Source of the DNA: Bacteroidales bacterium
GTDB lineage: Bacteria > Bacteroidota > Bacteroidia > Bacteroidales > UBA10428
DNA: 48,872 nucleotides
NCBI GenBank assembly: GCA_016934055.1
Contig: JAFGTR010000086.1
Span: 1 to 48,872, forward strand
Direction of reading: 5' to 3'
Of the stretch, positions 8,417 to 16,075 are shown piece by piece. The position numbers were made by a program, and so were the translations under genes. The stretch's first letter is position 1. Each line of letters begins with the position of its first letter. The notes beneath the pieces were generated by a model. The model was not told where the DNA came from and made no database searches. It worked only from the letters and a program-made list of their open reading frames with translations.

Positions 8417-9199
8417 TTATAGTTTCCATTGCCGTAAATTGTCCAGCATTGTATAGGCAGTAAGATCGGTCTGGATCGGGACAACTGACACATAGGCATT
8501 GCGCAATGCCCATTCATCAGTATCATCGGCTTCCGGTTCGCTGTTATGATAATAGCCTGTCAGCCAGAAATAATGCTTTCCCATGGGGTCGGTGCGTTTA
8601 TCGAATTCTTCCCTCCAGAATCCTTTGTTTTGGCGGCATATCCTGATGCCTTTAATTTCATCCGGGTAACCATTCGGTATGTTGACATTCAGGCATACCG
8701 AACGGGGCAGCCCGTTTTCCATAACCTTTGAGATGACACGGCCTGCAACAGATTTTGCTGCCGTAAAATCAGCATTTGAATCAAGGCTGAGCAAGGAAAA
8801 GCCGATTGAAGGTATTTCATTGATGCATCCTTCGAGGGTGGCACCCAGGGTACCCGAGTAAAATACACTGGTCGACGAGTTGGAACCATGATTAATACCT
8901 GCTACCAGCAGACCGGGTTTTTCTTTAAGCAACTGGTTGCATGCAATCTTAACACAGTCTACCGGTGTGCCGTTACACTTGTACATAACCAGATCATTCT
9001 CTTCATACATTTTTTTCACACGCAGGGGATTCTTCACTGTTATGGCATGTGACATCCCCGACTGGGGATCCGAGGGAGCCACAACCACAACCCTGCCCAG
9101 GGGTCTGACAACATTAACCAACTCTTTGATGCCTTTTGCCTCCAAACCGTCATCGTTGGTAACCAGAATTAATAGTTTATCGCTTTTCAAGTTATTCAT
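8417..9199 (-). CDS. surE: 5'/3'-nucleotidase SurE
   Basis: 260-residue metal-dependent nucleoside monophosphate phosphatase linked to stationary-phase survival. The metal-binding NDDG motif (Asn15-Gly18, after LLILVTNDDG) opens the protein. VVVVAPSDPQSGMSHAIT supplies the conserved Ser region, NGTPVDCVKIA and VAGINHGSN (the conserved Asn ligand) follow, and YSGTLGATLEG and SIGFSL complete the SurE fold. It is the first gene of the leftward surE - membrane protein - lpxB operon. A TATCTTTG element lies just upstream (9211-9218 as its complement). Confidence 0.97.
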   Translation of the reverse strand: MNNLKSDKLLILVTNDDGLEAKGIKELVNVVRPLGRVVVVAPSDPQSGMSHAITVKNPLRVKKMYEENDLVMYKCNGTPVDCVKIACNQLLKEKPGLLVAGINHGSNSSTSVFYSGTLGATLEGCINEIPSIGFSLLSLDSNADFTAAKSVAGRVISKVMENGLPRSVCLNVNIPNGYPDEIKGIRICRQNKGFWREEFDKRTDPMGKHYFWLTGYYHNSEPEADDTDEWALRNAYVSVVPIQTDLTAYTMLDNLRQWKL

Positions 9200-9210
9200 T
9201 GTTATGTCAG

Positions 9211-9218
9211 CAAAGATA
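9211..9218 (-). promoter_or_regulatory. Candidate -7 element (TATCTTTG) for surE
   Basis: On the minus strand the bases read TATCTTTG, an exact TAnnTTTG match, ending 11 bases before the surE ATG. No clear TTTG lies 19-21 bases further upstream, so support rests on the -7 element alone. Confidence 0.42.
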
Positions 9219-9262
9219 TAAAACGGGGAAGCAACTTACGATGAATGATAACCGTTTTTTTT

Positions 9263-9270
9263 TACTTTTG
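9263..9270 (+). promoter_or_regulatory. Candidate -7 element (TACTTTTG) for pheT
   Basis: Exact TAnnTTTG match 44 bases before the pheT ATG at 9315, in the 115-base divergent spacer shared with surE. The -33 region lacks a clean TTTG. Confidence 0.45.
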
Positions 9271-9314
9271 TAAAACACTCTTAACATAAAATTCAATTTC
9301 GAAAATAAAATTGC

Positions 9315-11771
9315 ATGAATATCTCTTACAACTGGCTCAGAGACTATCTCGACATCAATCTGAAAGCAGAGGAATTATCAGCTGTTCTGACAGACATAGG
9401 CCTTGAAGTAGAAGGCATCGAACATCATGAAAAGATCAAGGGAGGGCTTGAAGGATTCATTATCGGCGAAGTCATAACCTGCGAAAAACATCCCGATGCT
9501 GATAAGCTGAGCGTCACCACGGTGGATATTGGTTCAGACACACCGCTTAATATAGTATGCGGCGCTCCCAATGTCGCAGCCGGACAGAAAGTGGTGGTGG
9601 CTACTATCGGATCGGTAATATATAAAGGCAATGAGCAATTTGAAATAAAGAAAGCAAAGCTCAGAGGCATTATCTCAGAAGGGATGATCTGCGCGGAGGA
9701 TGAGACCGGTATGGGTGACAGACACGATGGTATTCTTGTTTTACCTGATGAAGCAAAAACAGGGACACCGGCGAAAGAATATTTTAATCTTCAGCCCGAT
9801 ACCGTTTTTATTATCGGACTTACGCCCAACCGTATTGACAGTGCGTCGCATTACGGTGTTGCGCGTGATCTGGCCGCATACCTGGGGAAAGACATGGCGG
9901 TTAAGGCTGTTTTGCCCGACACCGGCTCTTTCACCGTTGATAATACTACAGATAAGGTAGATGTGATCATTGAAAATCCTGATGCCTGTCACCGCTATAC
10001 CGGGGTCAGCATAAGTGGTGTTACGGTTGGCCCTTCACCACAATGGCTGCAGGAGAGACTACGTTCCATCGGATTGAATCCCATTAACAATGTTGTGGAT
10101 ATAACAAATTTCGTGTTACATGAACTTGGTCAACCCCTGCATGCTTTTGATGCCGATCAGCTGAAGGAAAGGAAGATCATTGTTAAAAACCTGCCGGCCG
10201 GAACCCCTTTTGTTACGTTGGATGGGGTGGAACATAAGCTTCATCAGGAAGATCTTATGATATGTGATGGTGAAGGTCCGGTTGGCATAGCCGGGGTTTT
10301 TGGCGGATTGCACTCGGGCATTACCGAGCATACGCGGAACCTTTTTATTGAAAGCGCATATTTTAATCCTGCCTTTGTTCGAAGCACATCAAGGCGTCTG
10401 GGTATTAATACCGATGCATCCTTTCGTTTTGAGCGTGGTGTAGACCCCGACATGGTTATTACAGCACTTAAACGTGCTGCGTTGCTTATCAAGGAAGTGT
10501 CCGGAGGATTCATCTCATCAGAACTTGTTGATGTTCATCCCCGCCCGATCTTACCTTTCAGGGTAGAGGTTACATACAAAAACATTGACAGGCTTATTGG
10601 CCTTGCTATCGATAGAAATATTATTAAGGACATCCTGACAAGGCTTGAGATAAAAATATTGAATGAGACCGGGGAAAAACTTATTCTCGAAGTACCCCCA
10701 TACCGCGTAGATGTTACACGTGAAGCTGATGTTATTGAAGAAATACTGAGGATTTACGGATATAACAATGTGCCCGTTTCGGAAACCCTGAAGGCCAGTC
10801 TTTCCTTTACATCAAAACCTGACCGTGAAAAAATGGTCAATAAAGTCTCCGATCTTTTATGCGGCAGTGGGTTTACCGAGATCATGTCAAATTCAATAAC
10901 CACATCGGCATATTATGAGAAGCTGACGAGTTATCCGCCCGGGAGGCTGGTAAAGATATTGAATCCGCTGAGCAATGAATTGAATGTTATGCGTCAGACC
11001 CTTATCTTCGGAGGTCTTGAGGCTCTGATACATAATGTCAACCGGAAGAATCCTGATCTCAGACTATATGAATACGGCAACTGCTATTTTTATGATCCGG
11101 AAGCAGCAGGTAAAGAAAGTCTTGCCCCCTATCACGAGGAATTTCATATTGGTATCTTCCTTACCGGATTGAGAAATGAGGTAAACTGGACCTCAAAGGA
11201 AGAACATACTTCATTTTTTCAGATGAAAGGATATGTTGAAAATGTATTGCATCATCTGGGATTTGACCTTCAGAAAATTCGAAATGAACCGCTTACAAAT
11301 AAAAATGACCTTTATGATCAGGCCATATTGCTGAAGGTTGATGAGGTGCCGGTCGCTGAATTGGCTATTCTGTCATCAGGGCTGGTTTCTTCTTTTGATC
11401 TTAAATCTGAAGTGTATTATGCTGATCTTTTTTGGGAGAAGATCGTAAATGTTGCCGGTGAAGTTCATATGCAATTTACGGAATTACCGCGGTTCCCCGA
11501 GGTAAGACGTGATCTGGCCCTGCTGCTTGATAAGCCGGTGACTTTTGAACAGGTGAAAGAGCTGGCTTACCAGACTGAAAGGAAATTGCTGAAAAAGGTC
11601 ATATTGTTTGACGTTTATGAAGATGAAAAGATGGGTAAGGATAAGAAATCTTATGCCGTGAGTTTTATATTGCAGGACAATGAAAAAACCCTTACAGACG
11701 AAAGGATTGACAGGGTTATGAAAAACCTGATGGAAGCCTGTAAAAAGGATTTGCATGCTGAGATACGGTAA
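9315..11771 (+). CDS. pheT: Phenylalanine--tRNA ligase beta subunit
   Basis: 818-residue beta chain of the alpha2-beta2 PheRS that charges tRNA-Phe; pheS is not in this window. Domain order is canonical. A B1 part with tRNA-binding EMAP/OB fold (about 40-155) contains HPDADKLSVTTVDIG and GMICAEDETGMG. The B3/B4 domain with editing function (about 210-400) contains INNVVDITNFVLHELGQPLHAFDADQL. The B5 domain (about 405-475) contains PPYRVDVTREADVIEEILRIYGYNN. The catalytic-like module (about 490-700) contains NPLSNELNVMRQTL. The C-terminal ferredoxin-like anticodon-binding domain (about 725-818) starts with FPEVRRDLALLLD. It begins a likely rightward transcript continuing through the macrodomain, WD40 and mgsA genes (gaps of 28, 39-69 and 12 bases). 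Confidence 0.98.
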   Translation: MNISYNWLRDYLDINLKAEELSAVLTDIGLEVEGIEHHEKIKGGLEGFIIGEVITCEKHPDADKLSVTTVDIGSDTPLNIVCGAPNVAAGQKVVVATIGSVIYKGNEQFEIKKAKLRGIISEGMICAEDETGMGDRHDGILVLPDEAKTGTPAKEYFNLQPDTVFIIGLTPNRIDSASHYGVARDLAAYLGKDMAVKAVLPDTGSFTVDNTTDKVDVIIENPDACHRYTGVSISGVTVGPSPQWLQERLRSIGLNPINNVVDITNFVLHELGQPLHAFDADQLKERKIIVKNLPAGTPFVTLDGVEHKLHQEDLMICDGEGPVGIAGVFGGLHSGITEHTRNLFIESAYFNPAFVRSTSRRLGINTDASFRFERGVDPDMVITALKRAALLIKEVSGGFISSELVDVHPRPILPFRVEVTYKNIDRLIGLAIDRNIIKDILTRLEIKILNETGEKLILEVPPYRVDVTREADVIEEILRIYGYNNVPVSETLKASLSFTSKPDREKMVNKVSDLLCGSGFTEIMSNSITTSAYYEKLTSYPPGRLVKILNPLSNELNVMRQTLIFGGLEALIHNVNRKNPDLRLYEYGNCYFYDPEAAGKESLAPYHEEFHIGIFLTGLRNEVNWTSKEEHTSFFQMKGYVENVLHHLGFDLQKIRNEPLTNKNDLYDQAILLKVDEVPVAELAILSSGLVSSFDLKSEVYYADLFWEKIVNVAGEVHMQFTELPRFPEVRRDLALLLDKPVTFEQVKELAYQTERKLLKKVILFDVYEDEKMGKDKKSYAVSFILQDNEKTLTDERIDRVMKNLMEACKKDLHAEIR

Positions 11772-11799
11772 TACCGGAAAATAAACACACAACATACCC

Positions 11800-12309
11800 A
11801 TGGCAAAAATCGAACTAAAAAAGGGTGATATCACCACATTGAAAACCGATGCCATTGTAAATGCCGCCAATACAAGCCTGCTGGGAGGCGGTGGCGTCGA
11901 TGGCGCCATTCACCGTGCTGCCGGGCCCGGATTGCTGAAGGAATGCCGTATGTTAAACGGATGCAAAACCGGAGAGGCTAAGATGACCAGCGGTTATAAC
12001 CTGCCTGCAAAGTTTATTATCCATACTGTAGGACCTGTTTGGAACGGCGGTAATCATAACGAAGAGGAATTGCTGGCCGGTTGTTACCGCAACAGTCTTT
12101 GGATCGCCGAAAATACAAAATTAAAGTCTGTTGCATTTCCTAATATCAGCACCGGCATTTATGATTTTCCCAAGCCACTGGCTGCTGAGATTGCCATTCG
12201 GGAGGTCAGGAATTTTTTAAAAACCGCCCGGGAAATCAGGAAGGTTATTTTTGTAGCCTTCGATGATGAGAACTATAAACTGTATTCAGAACTACTTGGA
12301 TTGGAATAA
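11800..12309 (+). CDS. MacroD-type macrodomain protein (ADP-ribose/O-acetyl-ADP-ribose hydrolase)
   Basis: 169 residues making one complete macrodomain. Visible signatures: [36 protein letters not shown] near residues 7-42, with the catalytic Asn-Ala-Ala-Asn and the Gly-rich loop with Asp; IIHTVGPVW; and [14 protein letters not shown], which holds the second ADP-ribose-binding loop. Members of this class remove ADP-ribose from acidic residues or deacetylate O-acetyl-ADP-ribose in the cytosol. All key residues appear intact. No DarT-type toxin or sirtuin gene is adjacent, so a stand-alone housekeeping role is more likely than a toxin-antitoxin role. Confidence 0.93.
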   Translation: MAKIELKKGDITTLKTDAIVNAANTSLLGGGGVDGAIHRAAGPGLLKECRMLNGCKTGEAKMTSGYNLPAKFIIHTVGPVWNGGNHNEEELLAGCYRNSLWIAENTKLKSVAFPNISTGIYDFPKPLAAEIAIREVRNFLKTAREIRKVIFVAFDDENYKLYSELLGLE

Positions 12310-12378
12310 AAAACCCTTATCAGGTATTCCGGATATGGCAAAGTAACCGTGTCATTCAGAAACTTTATCAGCAATATT

Positions 12379-13551
12379 ATGCATAACGCTCAATCATACC
12401 TTCTTTGTTTTTTCTTTGTTAACGTGTTTTTTTTGTCACAATTATGTGGTCAGGATGACGCGGGCAGTGATGCCTGGCTGGTACTGAACAAACATGGTGA
12501 TGCAGTGAAATCTGTAGCCTATTCTGACGATAGCTCAGTATTGGCAACGGGTTCAGATGATAAGACTATTGTAATCTGGGATCTGAAAACCGGTGAACCT
12601 GTTACCACTATTGGCAATAATTATTTCCCGGTGAAAGCCCTTCAGTTTTATAATAATGATGAATTGTTTGTTGCAAGTGGTCCCGATATCAAACTGATAG
12701 ATCTCCGGGGCAACATCATTCAAACCTATACCGGAAAGACCGTTCACATCTGGTCATTGGATTTTAGCAGGCCAACCGGCAGAATAACAGCAGGCAGCTT
12801 CGGGAAGACAATCAGAATTTGGGATATTAAATCGGCAAAAGAATACCTGTTGCTCGAAGGACATGAGAAGAGCACATTGCCAGTGTGTTTCAGCCCAAAA
12901 GGAAACCTGTTGCTGAGTGGGTCGCTTGACCAGTCTGTCAGGTTATGGGATGCTGATTCCGGTAAGGTGTTAAGGATCATGGAAGGTCACTCAGGCAACA
13001 TATTTTGTGTGGCTTTTCATCCTGACGGTCATTATGCTGCCTCAGCTTCAGCCGATAAGACAATCCGGCTCTGGGACCTTCAGACCGGTGAGATTGTTCA
13101 GAGTTATCTTGGTCATAACAGCGGAATTCTTGACATCGATTTCAGTCCTGAGGGCTATCATTTATTAAGCTGTTCGGATGACAATACCATTATACTCTGG
13201 GAAACTATTAGCGGGAAAAAAATGTACAGCTTTATTGATCATAAGGCTGCTGTTAACGCTGTTGAGTTTAATCCTGATGGTAAGTCTTTCGCCTCTGCTT
13301 CCGATGACAGAACAGCCCGTGTCTGGAAACTTGAAAACAAAATATATGCAGAATCAGGCTACCATGATGAAATTGAAAATGCCATTGCCGGATCGCCATT
13401 GTTCAATGCCAGAGAATCAGGAGAAACCAGGCAGGATTATAAAGAAAGACAGGAAAAAGCCCGGATTTTTCTCATGGAAATCTACAACACATATTATCAG
13501 AAATACATGCAACAGCTGCGTTTGCAAAGTTTTGACGAACTGAAGAAATAA
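12379..13551 (+). CDS. Exported seven-bladed WD40 propeller protein
   Basis: The frame is open from a GTG at 12349, but the ATG at 12379 gives a tidy signal peptide (MHNAQSYLLCFFFVNVFFLS, followed by QLCGQ). Seven WD40 blades can be counted. Strong ones end in TIVIWDLKTG, TIRIWDIKSA, SVRLWDADSG, TIRLWDLQTG, TIILWETISG and TARVWKLENK; the second blade is degenerate (IKLIDLRG). A helical charged tail of about 60 residues follows the propeller (RQDYKERQEKARIFLMEIY). WD40 propellers are binding scaffolds. With a signal sequence this one probably works in the periplasm or as an outer-membrane lipoprotein-like factor (a Cys lies near the cleavage site), partner unknown. It may be co-transcribed with mgsA, which starts 12 bases later. 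Confidence 0.83.
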   Translation: MHNAQSYLLCFFFVNVFFLSQLCGQDDAGSDAWLVLNKHGDAVKSVAYSDDSSVLATGSDDKTIVIWDLKTGEPVTTIGNNYFPVKALQFYNNDELFVASGPDIKLIDLRGNIIQTYTGKTVHIWSLDFSRPTGRITAGSFGKTIRIWDIKSAKEYLLLEGHEKSTLPVCFSPKGNLLLSGSLDQSVRLWDADSGKVLRIMEGHSGNIFCVAFHPDGHYAASASADKTIRLWDLQTGEIVQSYLGHNSGILDIDFSPEGYHLLSCSDDNTIILWETISGKKMYSFIDHKAAVNAVEFNPDGKSFASASDDRTARVWKLENKIYAESGYHDEIENAIAGSPLFNARESGETRQDYKERQEKARIFLMEIYNTYYQKYMQQLRLQSFDELKK

Positions 13552-13563
13552 ATATGTTATACT

Positions 13564-14034
13564 ATGAAAAAAGCTAAAAGGATTGGTCTGGTAGCCCACG
13601 ATAACCGGAAAAAAGACCTGCTTGAATGGGTCGAGTGGAACTGGAAAATGCTGACAGAACATGAATTGATATGTACAGGTACAACAGGTAAGCTTATCGA
13701 AGAATTCCTGGTAAGAAAAACTACTGAAGCAAAGGTTAAACTTCCCAGGATTGGTAAGTTAAAATCAGGCCCGTTGGGGGGTGATCAGCAGCTTGGGGCG
13801 TTGATCGTTGAAGGAAAGATTGATATGCTTATTTTTCTTTGGGATCCGATGCAACCTCAGCCACATGATGTTGATGTTAAGGCACTTCTGAGAATAACAG
13901 TGTTGTATAACATTCCTACGGCATGCAACAGGGCATCAGCAGATTTAATGATATCATCGCCGCTTTTAAATACCGATTACAAGCCCATCCTTAAGGATTA
14001 TTCTTCATATATTCAGCGATCGATTGAGTTTTAG
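13564..14034 (+). CDS. mgsA: Methylglyoxal synthase
   Basis: 156-residue cytosolic enzyme that converts dihydroxyacetone phosphate to methylglyoxal and phosphate, relieving phosphosugar stress. Active-site features are intact: VAHD (His12, Asp13), the phosphate loop TGTTGKL (38-44), GPLGGDQQ with the catalytic Asp74, and FLWDPMQPQPHDVDVKAL with His101 and Asp102/104. The common Pro in PHDPDV is Val here, a conservative oddity next to the catalytic segment. The length matches the family. It is the last gene of the pheT-led group and ends at a repeat-filled convergent spacer. Confidence 0.96.
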   Translation: MKKAKRIGLVAHDNRKKDLLEWVEWNWKMLTEHELICTGTTGKLIEEFLVRKTTEAKVKLPRIGKLKSGPLGGDQQLGALIVEGKIDMLIFLWDPMQPQPHDVDVKALLRITVLYNIPTACNRASADLMISSPLLNTDYKPILKDYSSYIQRSIEF

Positions 14035-14076
14035 GGAAGAAGGCTGTTAGGCTGGAAGTCGTGAAGTTTTTAGTCT

Positions 14077-14237
14077 TCTTTGATCTTTAATCTTTCATCT
14101 TAATTCAGGTCCAGGCGGACGCTTGAATCAGTATATAGCCCCCTAACTGGCGTCCGCTTGTGCCTATAACAAATCCGTGTAATCAGCGTAATCTGCGAGA
14201 ACCTCCCCTCGTCCCTTGTTCCTTGTCCCTTGTCCCT
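14077..14237. repeat. Composite low-complexity spacer between mgsA and the aminotransferase gene
   Basis: The 201-base convergent spacer contains four units in series. First, the 7-mers TCTTTGA, TCTTTAA, TCTTTCA, TCTTAAT (14077-14104). Second, an inverted pair GCGGACGC (14115-14122) and GCGTCCGC (14150-14157) around an A+T-rich loop. Third, the 9-mers AATCCGTGT, AATCAGCGT, AATCTGCGA (14172-14198). Fourth, the 7-mers CGTCCCT, TGTTCCT, TGTCCCT, TGTCCCT (14210-14237), the last overlapping the stop codon of the minus-strand gene by two bases. Confidence 0.85.
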
Positions 14238-15429
14238 ACTTCATCCTCCCCAGAGCCTCTTTCATCCTTCTCATGGCTTCAATCAGATTCTCGTCGGAAT
14301 TGGCGAATGATATCCTTATGCAGTCGGGATCGCCAAATGCTTCACCCGGGACGGTTGAAATATGAGCTTCTTCAAGCAGATAGAGGCATAGATCAGTGGT
14401 GTTGTTGATTGTTCTGCCGTTAACTGATTTTCCAAGGTAATATGTAACCAAAGGAAAGACATAGAATGAGCCCTCGGGATCGTATACCTTCAGGCCTTCA
14501 ATGTCACGTACAAGCTTAACCATCAGAACTTTTCTTCTGTAAAAAGCTTCGCGCATATCTTCAACACATTGTTGTTCCATTGTAAGAGCAGCCACAGCAG
14601 CTTTCTGGGCAATAGTGCAGGCTCCTGTAGTCATTTGTCCCTGCAGTTTATCACAGGCTTTGGTGATCCAGAGCGGGGCGCCCATGTAACCGATCCGCCA
14701 CCCGGTCATGGCATACGCTTTGGAAACGCCATTGATAACAACAACCCTTTCTTTCAATGCAGGAAACTGAGCAAGACTTTCATGCCGGCCAACAAAATTG
14801 ATGTGTTCATAGATCTCATCGGAAAGGGTTATGATCCTTTCATGCTTTAGCAATATGCCGGCAAATGCTTTCAGCTCATCTTTGGAATATACAGCGCCTG
14901 AAGGATTTGAAGGGGAACAGATCATAAAGGCCTTGGTTTTTGGTGTAATGGCATTCTGCAATTGAGCCGGTGTGATTTTAAAGTCATTTTCAAATTTGGC
15001 TTCAATAACCACAGGCTTTCCTTCGCATAACTTTACCAGTTCGAGATAGCTAACCCAGTAAGGAGCAGGGATAATAACCTCATCGCCTTTATCAATGATG
15101 GCCATCAACGCATTGGCCAGTGAATGTTTGGCTCCCGATGACACAAGGATTTGTTCAGGTGTGAAATCCAGGTCGTTTTCCCGTTTAAACTTGCTGACTA
15201 TCGCCTTCTTAAGGTCCGGGTATCCGGCAACTGGAGGATAGAATGAGAAATTATCATCAATGGCCTTTTTGGCGGCTTCTTTTATATGATCAGGGGTGTT
15301 GAAATCGGGTTCTCCGACACCCATATTGATCACATCGACACCTTTTGCCCTAAGATCACGGCTTCTCTGGTTCATGGCTATGGTTGCCGACGGAGATAAT
15401 GCGTTAACACGCTGTGAAAGACTTTCCAT
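14236..15429 (-). CDS. Class I pyridoxal-phosphate aminotransferase (aspartate aminotransferase type)
   Basis: 397-residue fold-type I aminotransferase. The Schiff-base Lys237 lies in NGVSKAYAMTGWRIGYMG. Other conserved parts are INMGVGEPDFNTPDHI (N-terminal), PAPYWVSY with the ring-stacking aromatic, CSPSNPSGAVYS (Asn175), SDEIYEHI (the Asp that contacts the pyridine nitrogen) and CIRISFANS with the carboxylate-binding Arg near the end. This pattern fits the Ig-subfamily bacterial aspartate/prephenate aminotransferases, which move amino groups between aspartate or glutamate and their oxo acids in the cytosol. It is flanked by divergent and convergent neighbours, so it is probably transcribed alone. 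Substrate is assigned by family only. Confidence 0.93.
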   Translation of the reverse strand: MESLSQRVNALSPSATIAMNQRSRDLRAKGVDVINMGVGEPDFNTPDHIKEAAKKAIDDNFSFYPPVAGYPDLKKAIVSKFKRENDLDFTPEQILVSSGAKHSLANALMAIIDKGDEVIIPAPYWVSYLELVKLCEGKPVVIEAKFENDFKITPAQLQNAITPKTKAFMICSPSNPSGAVYSKDELKAFAGILLKHERIITLSDEIYEHINFVGRHESLAQFPALKERVVVINGVSKAYAMTGWRIGYMGAPLWITKACDKLQGQMTTGACTIAQKAAVAALTMEQQCVEDMREAFYRRKVLMVKLVRDIEGLKVYDPEGSFYVFPLVTYYLGKSVNGRTINNTTDLCLYLLEEAHISTVPGEAFGDPDCIRISFANSDENLIEAMRRMKEALGRMK

Positions 15430-15528
15430 CTTATTATATATGAATAGTTTTATTAATGCGGTAAAAATAATCTTTTCATCATAAAATCATTAATATTGCA
15501 AAACCTATTTATGAATTAATTCAGCAAC

Positions 15529-16059
15529 ATGACTACATGGAATAGCCTGATGGAGATTTTAAAATACATACTTCCGTCGCTTGTTGTTTTTTTGACCACA
15601 TGGTATCTGGCTTCAAGGTATTTCAGGAGCGAAGACGAAAAACGAAGACAACAGATGGCACTTAACAATCAGAATCTTATTACGCCTCTCAGGCTGCAGG
15701 CCTATGAAAGAATAATCCTTTTCCTCGAAAGGATTAATCCTGAAAGTCTTGTGATGCGGTTTAACAAACATGGAATGACATGTCAGCAACTTCAGAATGA
15801 ATTGCTGACGGCTATCAGGGCTGAATTTGAGCATAACCTGTCACAACAGATCTATATATCAAACCAGGGATGGGAGATGCTCAAGAACGCAAAGAACTCT
15901 ACCATTCAGTTGATCCATTTAACAGCTGATAACTTTAAAAGCGATGAACCGTCAATTAACCTCAGCAAGGCCATCCTTGAAAAGATGATAAAAGAAAAGA
16001 AGAACCCTGCTTCAGAAGCCATTATCTTTATTAAGAACGAAATTAACAGGTTATTCTGA
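15529..16059 (+). CDS. Membrane-anchored protein of unknown function
   Basis: 176 residues. One N-terminal transmembrane segment (about 10-28, LKYILPSLVVFLTTWYLAS) is followed by a charged helical region (RSEDEKRRQQMALNNQNLITPLRLQAYERIILFLERI) and a helical cytoplasmic-looking domain with QQIYISNQGW and KSDEPSINLSKAIL. No enzyme motif is visible. I have the impression of a conserved Bacteroidota family found next to other envelope genes but cannot name a function. The DPP gene begins 16 bases downstream, so the two are likely co-transcribed. Confidence 0.8.
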   Translation: MTTWNSLMEILKYILPSLVVFLTTWYLASRYFRSEDEKRRQQMALNNQNLITPLRLQAYERIILFLERINPESLVMRFNKHGMTCQQLQNELLTAIRAEFEHNLSQQIYISNQGWEMLKNAKNSTIQLIHLTADNFKSDEPSINLSKAILEKMIKEKKNPASEAIIFIKNEINRLF

Positions 16060-16075
16060 GATCAATCACAACATT

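Noticed and set aside
11800..12309. Macrodomain gene as the antitoxin of a DarTG-type pair
   Set aside because: Neighbours are pheT and a WD40 protein; no DarT-like ADP-ribosyltransferase is adjacent, and the sequence is of the general MacroD type.
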